A DNA stretch of 49,290 bases from a virus. The DNA lies in the IMG/VR virus record IMGVR_UViG_3300033571_020575, positions 1 through 49,290 of that record. One strand, 5' to 3'. Of this stretch, positions 23,391-31,524 are shown piece by piece. Under the pieces are notes generated by a model. That model worked only from the letters and a program-made list of their open reading frames with translations, was not told where the DNA came from and made no database searches. Within the stretch, counting starts at the first letter, position 1; each line of letters starts with the position of its first letter. Made by a program: the position numbers and the translations under genes.

Positions 23391-23649
23391 ATGCCCGCAC
23401 GGCTTTACTCTGTCAGAGGCTCAGAAGGAGCTTTTTCCAGAACTAAAGAGCAACCCAAATATGCTGGTCTCGGATGTTAGTCGAACTGACCCAAGGCTAA
23501 TTGCTTCGTTTGAGGCTGGAGACAATCGTGGTGACGGCGGTTCATCGTTGACCATTATTGAGATTCCAGACGGCGCTAACTTCAAGGTTGTCCCTAGGGG
23601 TGGCTATGAAGAACTAGTTTGGACCATGGGAGAGCTACACCAAGTTTAA
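23371..23649 (+). CDS. Small uncharacterised protein
   Basis: A 92-residue protein beginning MKVLVNRCPHGFTLSEAQ behind a strong aaggag SD. It holds a Gly/Asp loop (GDNRGDGGSS) and a beta C-terminus. No family recognised. Confidence 0.65.
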   Translation: MKVLVNRCPHGFTLSEAQKELFPELKSNPNMLVSDVSRTDPRLIASFEAGDNRGDGGSSLTIIEIPDGANFKVVPRGGYEELVWTMGELHQV

Positions 23650-23663
23650 CCAAAGAAAATATC

Positions 23664-23927
23664 ATGAGTGTTCAGAGGATAACTGAGACGTCGTGGGTAG
23701 ATGATTACAACCATGTAATCATAAATGTTCACAGGCCTAATCAATGTAAAAACGATTACTGCACGATTCATAACCCCTCTGGACACCACATGGTAGGTTT
23801 CCCTCAAAGGTGGAGACAAGACCGTCACATGATGGAAAGAATGTGTCCTCATGGAGTCGGACACCCTGACCCGGATGACATAACATTAAATACAGTGCAC
23901 GCCTGTGACGGATGCTGTTTGTCCTGA
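23664..23927 (+). CDS. Small His/Cys-rich protein
   Basis: An 87-residue protein from ATG 23664 with many metal-type residues: DYNHVIINVH, C-K-N-D-Y-C-T-I-H, M-C-P-H-G-V-G-H and C-D-G-C-C at the end. A zinc-binding role is likely. The in-frame ATG at 23619 lies in the previous gene. Confidence 0.6.
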   Translation: MSVQRITETSWVDDYNHVIINVHRPNQCKNDYCTIHNPSGHHMVGFPQRWRQDRHMMERMCPHGVGHPDPDDITLNTVHACDGCCLS

Positions 23928-23933
23928 TAGTAT
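23925..23933 (+). promoter_or_regulatory. Extended -10 promoter, leaderless
   Basis: TGA-TAGTAT ends 6 bases before the ATG at 23940; TGTGAC at 23904-23909 may be the -35. Confidence 0.6.
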
Positions 23934-23939
23934 TTAATT

Positions 23940-24275
23940 ATGACTGAAAACAATCAACCACTTTGGTTTGAAGATGGTGGACGGGGCGAAGAAACAGATC
24001 GCTTTGCTGATGGGTTTATAGACGGTTTTACTAGGGCACGAGAAATTTTTTGGCGCGACCTAATGCGCAGGGCGGGGGAATGCAGATTAATGGCGGAAAG
24101 CTCCGAGAGTGAGTCTTTGAAAGAGCAGCTTTATGCAATGGAAGTTGCCTATAGAAACTCTGCTGATTTAATTTCTAGGTCTCATACTCTGTACCCGGGT
24201 GCTTTACCAAAAGACGCTAATCCTAATGACCCTAGGTTTAGCGTAAAATTTGATGACAACTTATTTAGGTATTAA
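23940..24275 (+). CDS. Uncharacterised protein, paralogue of 25607-25984
   Basis: The 111-residue protein contains F-A-D-G-F-I-D-G-F-T-R-A-R-E-I-F-W followed by MAESSESES and YRNSADLI. The protein at 25607 repeats this plan (W-E-Q-G-F-A-E-G-F...AREVFW, YLNESDSTS, YLHAADVL). Function unknown. It is leaderless by promoter position. Confidence 0.7.
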   Translation: MTENNQPLWFEDGGRGEETDRFADGFIDGFTRAREIFWRDLMRRAGECRLMAESSESESLKEQLYAMEVAYRNSADLISRSHTLYPGALPKDANPNDPRFSVKFDDNLFRY

Positions 24276-24277
24276 TA

Positions 24278-25138
24278 ATGGCCAGGCAAATCCATACAGT
24301 TAGAGTTACTTCTGCTGAAGAAGCAGTTAAGAAAATTGACCATATAGCTGAGTTATTTGAAAAGTATGGAGTGCTAGTAATTAAAGGGCATAAATTTTTA
24401 GTAGAAGAACAGTTTAAAATCGCCAAATTGCTGGGGGATAAATATGACTGGAACGTTAAAAGTACAGCAGGAGAAGACCTTTTACAAACTGCATTTCATG
24501 TTGGTGGTCAATCAATTGAAGAAGATAAAGATTACAGTCCAACAAAAGATGAATATATGTTGGATTATCATATAGAGCAAACTTATTTTATTTATCCGCC
24601 GGTGGCTGGCTTGTGGTGTATGGATAAATTTCTCTGTCCGCCCGGGCATGGGAACACTAAATTTATTGATTCAAATGAAATTTATAATTTATTGTCAAAA
24701 GACGAACAAGACTTTTTAGGGCAGGCAGTTTTTGTTTGGGACAAGCCGGCAAATTCTGAAATTGGACCTTTTTATAACAAAGCAATTGAGCCTCATCCGG
24801 TGACTGGTATCCCAATAATTAGAATAGAAAGTGACGGGGGATGCTATATTTTGCCAACTTTATACTCTATATCTGGTAAGACCCCCACTGAAGAACAATC
24901 TAATAAATTCCAAGAAATAGTTTCTAAATTAAAAACCATTTTGTATAGCAAAGAGGACATGGAGTATGTGCAAGAGTGGGAAGAGGGAGACTTCCTTATA
25001 GTAGATTTATTTAGGATGTATCACGCAGTTATGGGAGGGTTTAATTATCAAGAAAGAATTATGGCTATGATTGTTACCAGCTACTGCCCAGAAAAGAATG
25101 CAAGCTACAATATAAAACCAGAACTACAAGAAATTTAA
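24278..25138 (+). CDS. TauD/TfdA-type 2-oxoglutarate dioxygenase
   Basis: The 286-residue protein shows the TauD layout: F-E-K-Y-G-V-L-V-I-K-G-H near residue 30, D-Y-H-I-E-Q-T-Y (HxE/D iron site) near residue 97, and M-Y-H-A-V-M-G-G-F...ER (distal His and 2OG Arg) near residue 250. The iron acid is Glu, tolerated in this family. It is distinct from the P4H-like oxygenases elsewhere in the window. Substrate unknown. Confidence 0.8.
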   Translation: MARQIHTVRVTSAEEAVKKIDHIAELFEKYGVLVIKGHKFLVEEQFKIAKLLGDKYDWNVKSTAGEDLLQTAFHVGGQSIEEDKDYSPTKDEYMLDYHIEQTYFIYPPVAGLWCMDKFLCPPGHGNTKFIDSNEIYNLLSKDEQDFLGQAVFVWDKPANSEIGPFYNKAIEPHPVTGIPIIRIESDGGCYILPTLYSISGKTPTEEQSNKFQEIVSKLKTILYSKEDMEYVQEWEEGDFLIVDLFRMYHAVMGGFNYQERIMAMIVTSYCPEKNASYNIKPELQEI

Positions 25139-25142
25139 TCAT

Positions 25143-25151
25143 TGCTAGGAT
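25143..25151 (+). promoter_or_regulatory. Extended -10 promoter, leaderless
   Basis: TGC-TAGGAT ends 6 bases before the ATG at 25158. No clear -35 or SD is present. Confidence 0.65.
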
Positions 25152-25157
25152 ATAATT

Positions 25158-25358
25158 ATGCGAATTAGAAACCCTTATGAAGAAAGTGACCCGAACTTCA
25201 AAGTTTTTAACGAAGGTGTAGAAGCCGAACGCGAAAGACTGATGAAGCTACTAAAGCTATATCACAGTAGATTTGGTGAGGGCCCAATAGAGGAATCAAA
25301 CTCGGAGATGAGAATTCGCTATATGTACGAATTTGTAAGTGGTAAAGAGGCCATTTAA
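25158..25358 (+). CDS. Small uncharacterised helical protein
   Basis: A 66-residue charged protein (EGVEAERERLMKLLKLY). Its F-N-E-G-V-E-A-E-R segment recalls the EGF-x-x-G motif of the 23940/25607 family. Its stop overlaps the next ATG (TAATG). Confidence 0.6.
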   Translation: MRIRNPYEESDPNFKVFNEGVEAERERLMKLLKLYHSRFGEGPIEESNSEMRIRYMYEFVSGKEAI

Positions 25359-25594
25359 TGTCATACGACGAGGGCTTTGAGATAACAGAATTAGACGAAA
25401 GTTTGTTTAGTGAAGCCCAGCGGATAGTAATTGGCGGTTTCATGCTTGAAGGAGAATTCAACTTCAGAGAAAGACTTATAAAAATATTAGAAAAAGAAAT
25501 TCTTACAGAAAAAGCTGAGTCCTCGACTGATTGGACTGACGGAGTTTCTTACTGCATTCACTTAATTAAAAATTTAAAACCAGAGCAAAATTAG
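25358..25594 (+). CDS. Small acidic uncharacterised protein
   Basis: A 78-residue acidic helical protein (MSYDEGFEITELDESLF...DGVSYCIHLIKNL), translationally coupled to the gene before it. No family recognised. Confidence 0.6.
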   Translation: MSYDEGFEITELDESLFSEAQRIVIGGFMLEGEFNFRERLIKILEKEILTEKAESSTDWTDGVSYCIHLIKNLKPEQN

Positions 25595-25606
25595 AAAGGA
25601 ACAAAC

Positions 25607-25984
25607 ATGTCTTGTGGCGGAATTTGTGGCTGCGACAGCGATAACGACAACATTAGCACTCGTAGGGGTCAAGAGATTCCGTTGCTAAATTACAACCCAA
25701 AACAAAACACTAACCCTGCAACTCTTGAAGAAGATAGTAAGAAAAGCTGGGAACAGGGATTCGCTGAGGGGTTTAAACAAGCTAGAGAAGTTTTTTGGGA
25801 AGAGTTCCAAATCAAAGCAAGCGACGCCAATATGGTTGCCAAATACCTTAATGAGAGTGACTCTACATCTTTAGAGGCAGACGCTTTTAGGATTACTGCT
25901 GCTGCCTATCTTCACGCTGCTGATGTTTTGCTAATGGATAGACGAGAATACCCCGGATATTCAGATAGTGACGACTGTAATTAA
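25607..25984 (+). CDS. Uncharacterised protein with Cys-rich N-terminus, paralogue of 23940-24275
   Basis: The 125-residue protein begins MSCGGICGCDSDND, possibly a metal site, then carries W-E-Q-G-F-A-E-G-F-K-Q-A-R-E-V-F-W as in its paralogue. SD aaagga precedes the ATG. Duplication within the small-gene region is evident. Confidence 0.7.
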   Translation: MSCGGICGCDSDNDNISTRRGQEIPLLNYNPKQNTNPATLEEDSKKSWEQGFAEGFKQAREVFWEEFQIKASDANMVAKYLNESDSTSLEADAFRITAAAYLHAADVLLMDRREYPGYSDSDDCN

Positions 25985-25988
25985 GTGC

Positions 25989-26016
25989 TTGCAAGTACAG
26001 TAATTTTCGTTAGTAT
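25989..26016 (+). promoter_or_regulatory. Promoter, leaderless
   Basis: TTGCAA (25989-25994), 16-base spacer, TAGTAT (26011-26016), then 6 bases to the ATG at 26023. Confidence 0.75.
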
Positions 26017-26022
26017 TTAACT

Positions 26023-26523
26023 ATGAACGAAAATAGAGCGCTGTATCGCCTCGAATATTATGAGCCGTTTGATGAAAACACTTATGTCCAATGGGTTTGG
26101 CTTAAAGACGATGAGGTAGAAGATTATTTATTAAGTTGTTCAGACACTATAAATTTTAGAAAAGCCACTGAAGCAGAATCAGAACTATATAATGAAGCAT
26201 ATGCTGATGGTTACTCTGTTGCTGCCCTAATTGAATTTGAATCTCAGTATGATGGAATAACTTTTCGAGTTGATTTTGATGAGGCTGGAAGCCTTACAAA
26301 TATGCAGGGCAAAAAGATGTTTCAATGTGCAGTATGTGATAGACACCAAGATTTTGACGAAAATGTTGCTACGGCTGGTGGAATGTATTTGGGGGCTATT
26401 CGAGACGAAAAACTCTGGCACATTTGCTATGACTGTGCTCAGGGGTCCGCTGAAGTAGAATGGATTGAACAGGGGTGGGTGTGGGACGATGACTCTGGTA
26501 CAGCGAACAAAAAGAATAGCTGA
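26023..26523 (+). CDS. Uncharacterised protein with zinc ribbon
   Basis: The 166-residue protein has an acidic N-half and a C-terminal ribbon, F-Q-C-A-V-C-D ... H-I-C-Y-D-C-A. The gene at 45932 has a comparable C-x2-C...C-x2-C plan. It is leaderless by its promoter and overlaps the next gene. Confidence 0.7.
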   Translation: MNENRALYRLEYYEPFDENTYVQWVWLKDDEVEDYLLSCSDTINFRKATEAESELYNEAYADGYSVAALIEFESQYDGITFRVDFDEAGSLTNMQGKKMFQCAVCDRHQDFDENVATAGGMYLGAIRDEKLWHICYDCAQGSAEVEWIEQGWVWDDDSGTANKKNS

Positions 26524-26767
26524 GCCATACATAGCGCAATATCAAAGGTCTCCTTGGTGGGTTAAAGGATTAACCCTGGGACTGGTTGGACTAATTATTT
26601 TGCCAGACCCGTTTGACTGGTTCCCTGGTATAGCCTTTTTAGACGAGCTTTTGTATGCTACGCTACTTCTCAAGTTATTATACAAATATGGTGCTTTAGC
26701 CCATGAAGTAAAAACAAGTCCGAAAGACTTAGTGAAAGAGATACTTAAGAGAGATGAATCTAGATGA
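26489..26767 (+). CDS. DUF1232 (YkvA-like) membrane protein
   Basis: The protein contains LIILPDPFDWFPGIAFLDELLYATLLLKLL, the DUF1232 signature (DPxDxxP...LDDL) within a membrane hairpin. ATG 26489 is chosen; a TTG at 26465 is in frame but deeper in the previous gene. Family function is unknown. Confidence 0.75.
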   Translation: MTLVQRTKRIAEPYIAQYQRSPWWVKGLTLGLVGLIILPDPFDWFPGIAFLDELLYATLLLKLLYKYGALAHEVKTSPKDLVKEILKRDESR

Positions 26768-27041
26768 GTTCCGAAAAGTTGCACACGAGTATTACCAATT
26801 CTCTGAAAACGTTTTGGTCAAGAAACAAAATGATTATGGTCCCACTAACATTAGTCGCGCTCCCGGTGGTGCTCTTAATGGTCTCCGTGTACGTATACAT
26901 GACAAGGTTTCGCGCATCAACCACCTTATTGACTCGGGGGCGACGCCAGAAAACGAATCTTTAAAGGACTCTTTTTTAGATTTAGCTAACTACAGCATTA
27001 TTGCCATGATGGTATTGGATGGAAAATGGCCAGAAAAGTAA
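26754..27041 (+). CDS. DUF1599/MazG-like all-alpha protein (Nmad1-like)
   Basis: The 95-residue protein reads KKQNDYGPTNISRAPGGALNGLRVRIHDKVSRINHL, then E-S-L-K-D-S-F-L-D-L-A-N-Y-S-I-I. The K-x2-D-Y-G and D-x2-N-Y blocks match the DUF1599 / nucleotide-modification-associated 1 group of MazG-like NTP pyrophosphohydrolase folds found in phages. Housekeeping of nucleotide pools or a link to modified bases is possible. Confidence 0.6.
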   Translation: MNLDEFRKVAHEYYQFSENVLVKKQNDYGPTNISRAPGGALNGLRVRIHDKVSRINHLIDSGATPENESLKDSFLDLANYSIIAMMVLDGKWPEK

Positions 27042-27199
27042 ACGTTTCATACGAAAGTCTTCGTCAAGAGGGCCGTGAAGAAGTGTTAAACTGGTTATTA
27101 CAGCACGAAATAATTAGTTATAGCAAACCAGAAAACAAATACTTTGTATTTAAAGAATCTAGTAAATGGTTGATATTTTTGCCTTGGCAAAAAATGTAG
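27026..27199 (+). CDS. Small uncharacterised protein
   Basis: A 57-residue ORF (MARKVNVSYESLRQEGREEV..) overlapping the previous gene by 16 bases. The later part alternates aromatic and charged residues (KYFVFKESSKWLIFLPW). Coding likelihood rests on packing and codon pattern. Confidence 0.55.
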   Translation: MARKVNVSYESLRQEGREEVLNWLLQHEIISYSKPENKYFVFKESSKWLIFLPWQKM

Positions 27200-27209
27200 G
27201 AGACAAGCC

Positions 27210-27365
27210 ATGAATAAAAAATCAGAATGGGATGAAGGCTTTATCGCGGGAGTAAAAGAAGTAATTAATTACTTAGAAGAGTCAATAAAAGACCTGGACT
27301 CCGAGGGGCCCACTCAAAGGTGGGTGGCTGAAGCTAAAATTAAACTAACCAATAAATATCTGTAG
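27210..27365 (+). CDS. Small helical protein with W-x2-GF motif
   Basis: A 51-residue ORF, MNKKSEWDEGFIAGVKEVINYLEE..., behind an agga SD. The W-D-E-G-F-I-A-G segment echoes the 23940/25607 paralogues, suggesting a minimal member of that family. Confidence 0.55.
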   Translation: MNKKSEWDEGFIAGVKEVINYLEESIKDLDSEGPTQRWVAEAKIKLTNKYL

Positions 27366-27373
27366 AGGCGCTT

Positions 27374-27619
27374 ATGGGGACACCCATTGACATTAATGAC
27401 GTCCCCCTGTTGGAAGGTAGTTACGTTCATTTTGCATCCCCCAAATTTTGGTGCGAACCTAGATGCATAAATGGCCAAGTTAAGTACATAGACGCTAGTA
27501 CAAAAGGAAAAGTACTTTACGTTAAGCCCTATGGTGTAGACTATTTAGTAAGAGTTGATATAACTTTATATCGTGTTGCCGAGCGGATTGAGACCCATGA
27601 ACAGCATTCGAGCCACTGA
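27374..27619 (+). CDS. Small uncharacterised beta-rich protein
   Basis: An 81-residue protein (PLLEGSYVHFASPKFWCEPR...GKVLYVKPYGVDYLVRVD) with an SH3-like alternation of strands. SD agagg lies 7 bases upstream. It overlaps the next gene by 23 bases. Confidence 0.6.
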   Translation: MGTPIDINDVPLLEGSYVHFASPKFWCEPRCINGQVKYIDASTKGKVLYVKPYGVDYLVRVDITLYRVAERIETHEQHSSH

Positions 27620-27887
27620 ACGACAGATGCAAAAACTTCAAAAACAGCGTCACATGTATGACATTCAAATGATGATTTTGTCTAACCCGCTGTTTAAAAA
27701 CTTAAGCGCCCGTGACCAGAAAAAACTTGTTAAATTGGTCTACAAGGCTGAAATGATTGAGTCTTATATGAGAGACCGTGAGATTGTCAGAATCAACGAA
27801 TCTTTTGAAGACGTAGTAGAAAACGTAACCAGAATCATTAATGAGTCTTTGCGGGATGACGGAGACGAAGATGGAAGACCTCGCTAA
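27597..27887 (+). CDS. Uncharacterised basic helical protein
   Basis: A 96-residue protein from ATG 27597 (MNSIRATERQMQKLQKQRHMYD...) with a long charged helix; the in-frame start at 27573 lies further inside the preceding gene. It overlaps the oxygenase gene by 17 bases. Confidence 0.6.
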   Translation: MNSIRATERQMQKLQKQRHMYDIQMMILSNPLFKNLSARDQKKLVKLVYKAEMIESYMRDREIVRINESFEDVVENVTRIINESLRDDGDEDGRPR

Positions 27888-28419
27888 AACAGAAATATTA
27901 GCGGATGAACTTGTAATTTTTCATAATTCAATTTCTTCTTCAAATCAATTAATTGCCCAGGCCGAAGCCTTAAACCGCTGGGAAGAGCATTCTTATCTTC
28001 TTGATATAAATGGGAACATCCAAAGATATGGGGTTACACTGGATGAATTAAGTTCTTTTTCTAGAAATGAAATCCATAAAAATATTGAAAGCTATAAAGA
28101 CTTTTTAGGCTATTCCCGCCACACATTTGAAAAAGATAATGAATATTTTTCTTTACATATTTCAAAATACGTAGATGGGGGTGGAATTGGGGCTCATAGA
28201 GATGTCAACATTTCTGAGGAGGATGGAAACTACACGGTTATTATTTATTTAAATGATGAATATGACGGTGGAGAACTGGGCTTTCCTGACTTAAACATTG
28301 AAATTAAGCCAAAAAGTGGAGATATGCTGGTATTTCCTAACAGCTACTTGCACTACGCCAAAGAGTCCTGGAATGGGGCTAAATATTTAACTATTTTTAA
28401 GACTCAGTTTTTTAAATAA
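27871..28419 (+). CDS. 2OG-Fe(II) oxygenase, prolyl-4-hydroxylase-like
   Basis: The protein has HxD in G-A-H-R-D-V, then YTVIIYLNDEYDGGELGFP, IKPKSGDMLVFPN, distal His in Y-L-H-Y-A and Lys rather than Arg at the last site (G-A-K-Y-L-T-I-F). ATG 27871 with ggag upstream is preferred; 27856 is possible. It is the closest relative of the 2146 enzyme by motif wording. The Arg to Lys change may weaken 2-oxoglutarate binding. Confidence 0.8.
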   Translation: MEDLAKTEILADELVIFHNSISSSNQLIAQAEALNRWEEHSYLLDINGNIQRYGVTLDELSSFSRNEIHKNIESYKDFLGYSRHTFEKDNEYFSLHISKYVDGGGIGAHRDVNISEEDGNYTVIIYLNDEYDGGELGFPDLNIEIKPKSGDMLVFPNSYLHYAKESWNGAKYLTIFKTQFFK

Positions 28420-28425
28420 TTTGAC

Positions 28426-28454
28426 TTGACAAGCTAAACCTACCCCTGTATCTT
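28426..28454 (+). promoter_or_regulatory. Sigma70-type promoter
   Basis: TTGACA (28426-28431), 17-base spacer, TATCTT (28449-28454). The transcript would have a leader of roughly 25 bases with AGAAAGG as SD. Confidence 0.8.
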
Positions 28455-28483
28455 TTTCTGTATCTGAACTAGAAAGGTACAGA

Positions 28484-29614
28484 ATGAAGAAATTAGCGGT
28501 GGGTCTAACCACCCTAGCCCTTTCAATGGGCATATTTAGCCCTGTAGCGGCCCTAGGAAGCTCTCAGGCAGTTTCTGACGTAAGTGCTTACTACAGAGTC
28601 GATTTGGGCTATAAAGTGGGCTGGAAGGCTCCTAGTGACGTTTCTGGCGTTACTGGATATATCGTGACTTCTCAACCGGGCGGTCAAACCTGTGTGGTCC
28701 TAAGAACGACTGCCAAAGAATGCACCTTCTCAACCAGAGCTTTGGGCTTCACTCAGCAGTACAGATTTACTGTGGCAACCCTAAAGAATGGTGTGGCAGT
28801 TGCTACTTCGGCACTATCAAATCCCGTGTCAGCCGCATCTATTCCGGTTTTTCCGTTAGCTGTGGCTTCTAACGTTGTTTCAAATACTCAGGTTGATGTA
28901 GCTTGGATTCCAAGCCCTAACACTGGTGGCGCTCCTTTGTATGGCTACAAGATTACGTATTGGAAGTCTGACACTCTAGGAAATCCAATTACTTCTACTA
29001 GAGCAGATGTTTTAGTTAGTGACACCTTTACGTCGCTCACAGTGCAGTCCGGATTTATGTACATAATCAACGTTGCCTCCTGCAATGCTTATGGGTGTAA
29101 TTCAGCCGAGCGCTGGTCGTACGCAAACACTGGTGCAACCAACGTAACTTTGCCTAGGGTAATTTCTGGTGGTAGTGCATCTACTACTTGCTTTGAAAGC
29201 ATTTACGATGCGAATGCTGGAGAAACTCAGTTAGGTAGCTGTGGAAGTGTGGTAGCCAACCCTAGTACCTATCCTGTAGTAGACCCTTCTGCAACAACCC
29301 TAAACATTCAGTTGGCAACCAAGTTTGACCAGGGAGCTGGCTTTTCTAGATTTATGAAAAGCTATTCTTTGAATACTTGGGGTCCAATTGGATTGGCTTG
29401 GTTTGCATACTTCAATGCAACTAGTAAGTCTGTGGCTAATGGGTTTGAAACTCCAGTAGTTGTTACTTCAACTACTCCTACTACTTGTGAGGTAGTTGGT
29501 CCAAAAATTATATTCAAAGCTATTGGTAAGTGTGTTCTAACTGGACAGGCTGGTGGCAATGGTGTTTGGAATCCAAGCAACGTTGCGACTGCAACTTTGA
29601 ATATAACTAACTAA
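28484..29614 (+). CDS. Secreted protein with Fn3-like domains
   Basis: The 376-residue protein has a signal peptide (MKKLAVGLTTLALSMGIFSPVAAL). Two Fn3-like modules follow (VGWKAPSDVSGVTGYIVTSQPGG and VDVAWIPSPNTGGAPLYGYKITYW), then a Thr/Ser-rich C-terminal region with paired cysteines. Adhesion or a cell-surface role during infection is likely. It has its own promoter and a strong terminator. Confidence 0.8.
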   Translation: MKKLAVGLTTLALSMGIFSPVAALGSSQAVSDVSAYYRVDLGYKVGWKAPSDVSGVTGYIVTSQPGGQTCVVLRTTAKECTFSTRALGFTQQYRFTVATLKNGVAVATSALSNPVSAASIPVFPLAVASNVVSNTQVDVAWIPSPNTGGAPLYGYKITYWKSDTLGNPITSTRADVLVSDTFTSLTVQSGFMYIINVASCNAYGCNSAERWSYANTGATNVTLPRVISGGSASTTCFESIYDANAGETQLGSCGSVVANPSTYPVVDPSATTLNIQLATKFDQGAGFSRFMKSYSLNTWGPIGLAWFAYFNATSKSVANGFETPVVVTSTTPTTCEVVGPKIIFKAIGKCVLTGQAGGNGVWNPSNVATATLNITN

Positions 29615-29636
29615 ATGACAAAATGATAAAAGAAAG

Positions 29637-29663
29637 CCCCCGGTGATTAGCCGGGGGTTTTTA
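29637..29663. terminator. Bidirectional intrinsic terminator
   Basis: CCCCCGG (29637-29643) pairs with CCGGGGG (29651-29657) around a 7-base loop, followed by TTTTTATT on + and preceded by an A-rich run that gives a T tract on -. It separates two convergent genes. Confidence 0.9.
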
Positions 29664-29676
29664 TTCCTTGTCGGTA

Positions 29677-30588
29677 TTAATACTTGTTAGAAGTAATTGC
29701 GCCACGAAGGGCTGCAATAGTTTGTGGCCCCCAAGTTCCGTCAATACGACCCTCGTAGTCTGCACGTGCAACTAGACGACGCTGAACTGCTTTATAGGTG
29801 TTTGGTCCCGGTTCTCCATCAATTGGGCCGGAATACCCGTGGGCCTGAACAGAGCGCTGAATTGCCATCCAAGTTTGCTTGCCTGGGTTTGCATCAATTG
29901 CTCCTGCATAGCCATGGTCTCGCTTGAGAATATCTTGGAATCTTCTCCAGTCTTCAATCGTTAGCTCTTTAGAGTTGTCAGCAACTAATGGCTTTACTGG
30001 CTCTTCTTTTGGTGCTGTCTTTGGGGCTTCGCCTTTAATAATTGCTTTAGCAGTCTTTTTATCTACCTTTGGAGCAACTGCTCCTCCGCTATTGGCAATG
30101 ATTGCTTTCTTAAGGTCAGACTTTGCGGTAGTAGGACCAAACACATCCTTAACTGCCTTGCCTAAAGTTGCGTGCAAATGGGCCCCGCTCGACGCGTTCC
30201 CGGTGTTGCCGATTGTCATTCCGTGAGTGACATCTCCAGCGATGACTTTGTCTCCGACCTTAACGCTTAGCGCAATTTCCGGTCCGTGAGCGCCCTTGCA
30301 GTTAATGCCGCACTTTTTGCAGGCTAGGTGGCAATATCCAATAAACCAAATCTTGCCGTCTTTATCTGCGGCGGTCTGAACTACGACCCAGCCTAACACT
30401 TTGCTCCACTGAACAAGCTTGATAGTTCCATCTGCAATAGCAGGAATTAGGGTCTTGCCCTTGTTTGAGCCGCCTGGTGCCCAGTCGGTGCCGGAGTGCG
30501 GCTGCATTTTGTTCTTTCGGCGGAACGCAGAAAGTGTGCCGTATTCGCCGGTAATTGTCTTTTCAGGAAATGGCATTAACCAAGTCAT
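29677..30588 (-). CDS. Endolysin: M23 peptidase plus peptidoglycan-binding repeats
   Basis: The 303-residue protein has an N-terminal M23 domain with H31-x3-D35 (H-S-G-T-D-W) and G-A-H-L-H-A as zinc and catalytic residues. An Ala/Lys/Pro linker and three G-Y-x-G-x-I-D-G-x-x-G-x-x-T repeats of a PG_binding_1 type follow. It would cut peptide cross-links in host wall peptidoglycan at lysis. No signal peptide is present, so it needs a holin. SD gaaagga precedes the ATG. Confidence 0.92.
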   Translation of the reverse strand: MTWLMPFPEKTITGEYGTLSAFRRKNKMQPHSGTDWAPGGSNKGKTLIPAIADGTIKLVQWSKVLGWVVVQTAADKDGKIWFIGYCHLACKKCGINCKGAHGPEIALSVKVGDKVIAGDVTHGMTIGNTGNASSGAHLHATLGKAVKDVFGPTTAKSDLKKAIIANSGGAVAPKVDKKTAKAIIKGEAPKTAPKEEPVKPLVADNSKELTIEDWRRFQDILKRDHGYAGAIDANPGKQTWMAIQRSVQAHGYSGPIDGEPGPNTYKAVQRRLVARADYEGRIDGTWGPQTIAALRGAITSNKY

Positions 30589-30624
30589 AGTGAGTCCTTT
30601 CGGTACTTCAATTTTACTTGAAGA

Positions 30625-31524
30625 CTAAAACAATGATTGAGCTATAAAGTCTTCTAATTTTCTAGAAGGCACCCAACCCAGTATTTTCTTAGCTTTCGTG
30701 TTATTGGCTAGGGTTTCTCTGGCTTCTCCTGGACGTGGGGGCAGATATTGATATTTGCTAGATATCATTTGGGCCAGTTCATTTATGGAGAAGTTGCGCC
30801 CCGCGCCTATGTTAAAGACTTCCCCGTAAAGTGGGCTTTTGCAAGTCATGGCAAGAATATTTGCATCTATGGCATCGTCGATATGAGTAAAATCTCTGCG
30901 CTGCTCTCCATCACCAACGATAGTTAAAAATTCTCCGGCTTTATGTTGATTAATAAATTTGGAAACAACCGGAGCGTATGTGCCTTTAGATGGTTCTCTG
31001 TACCCATAAACATTAAAATATCTTAAGCTAACAGTTTCTAGCTTATATAAATTTGAATAAAGTTTGCAAGTTTGTTCGCCAGCATATTTAGAAATTGAAT
31101 AAGGATTTAAACAATCTGGCGGTTGGGTTTCTACAAAGGGAGTTTGATTAGAATTTCCATAAACGGAGGAAGTCATAGAGTAAATAACTCTTTTAACATT
31201 TGCAAGCTTAGATGCTTGCAAAACATTTGTAGTGCCGATGATATTGGTATTCATAGTTAAAATTGGATTTTCAATTGAAAGTTGAATTCTTGCTTCAGCA
31301 GCTGTATGAAAAACATAATCTACGTTTTTAAAAAGTTCTGAAATTGAGTCTAAATTAGTTATATCTAATTTGTAATTTTCTGCTTCCAAATTCCAGTAAA
31401 AGTTTGAATTAGATGTTGCCGACTCGTTATCTATGCAGATAACAGTGTGACCTAATTGGATTAAACGGTCAACTAGATTTGAGCCTATAAAGCCGGCTCC
31501 ACCTGTAACTAAAACTTTAGACAT
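30625..31524 (-). CDS. NAD-dependent sugar epimerase/dehydratase
   Basis: The 299-residue extended SDR has G-G-A-G-F-I-G-S-N at residues 8-16, catalytic S-M-T-S-S-V-Y-G and Y-S-I-S-K (YxxxK), then RYFNVYG, typical of UDP-glucose 4-epimerase-like enzymes. It would interconvert nucleotide sugars for the glycosyltransferases. It overlaps its upstream neighbour by 16 bases. Confidence 0.88.
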   Translation of the reverse strand: MSKVLVTGGAGFIGSNLVDRLIQLGHTVICIDNESATSNSNFYWNLEAENYKLDITNLDSISELFKNVDYVFHTAAEARIQLSIENPILTMNTNIIGTTNVLQASKLANVKRVIYSMTSSVYGNSNQTPFVETQPPDCLNPYSISKYAGEQTCKLYSNLYKLETVSLRYFNVYGYREPSKGTYAPVVSKFINQHKAGEFLTIVGDGEQRRDFTHIDDAIDANILAMTCKSPLYGEVFNIGAGRNFSINELAQMISSKYQYLPPRPGEARETLANNTKAKKILGWVPSRKLEDFIAQSLF

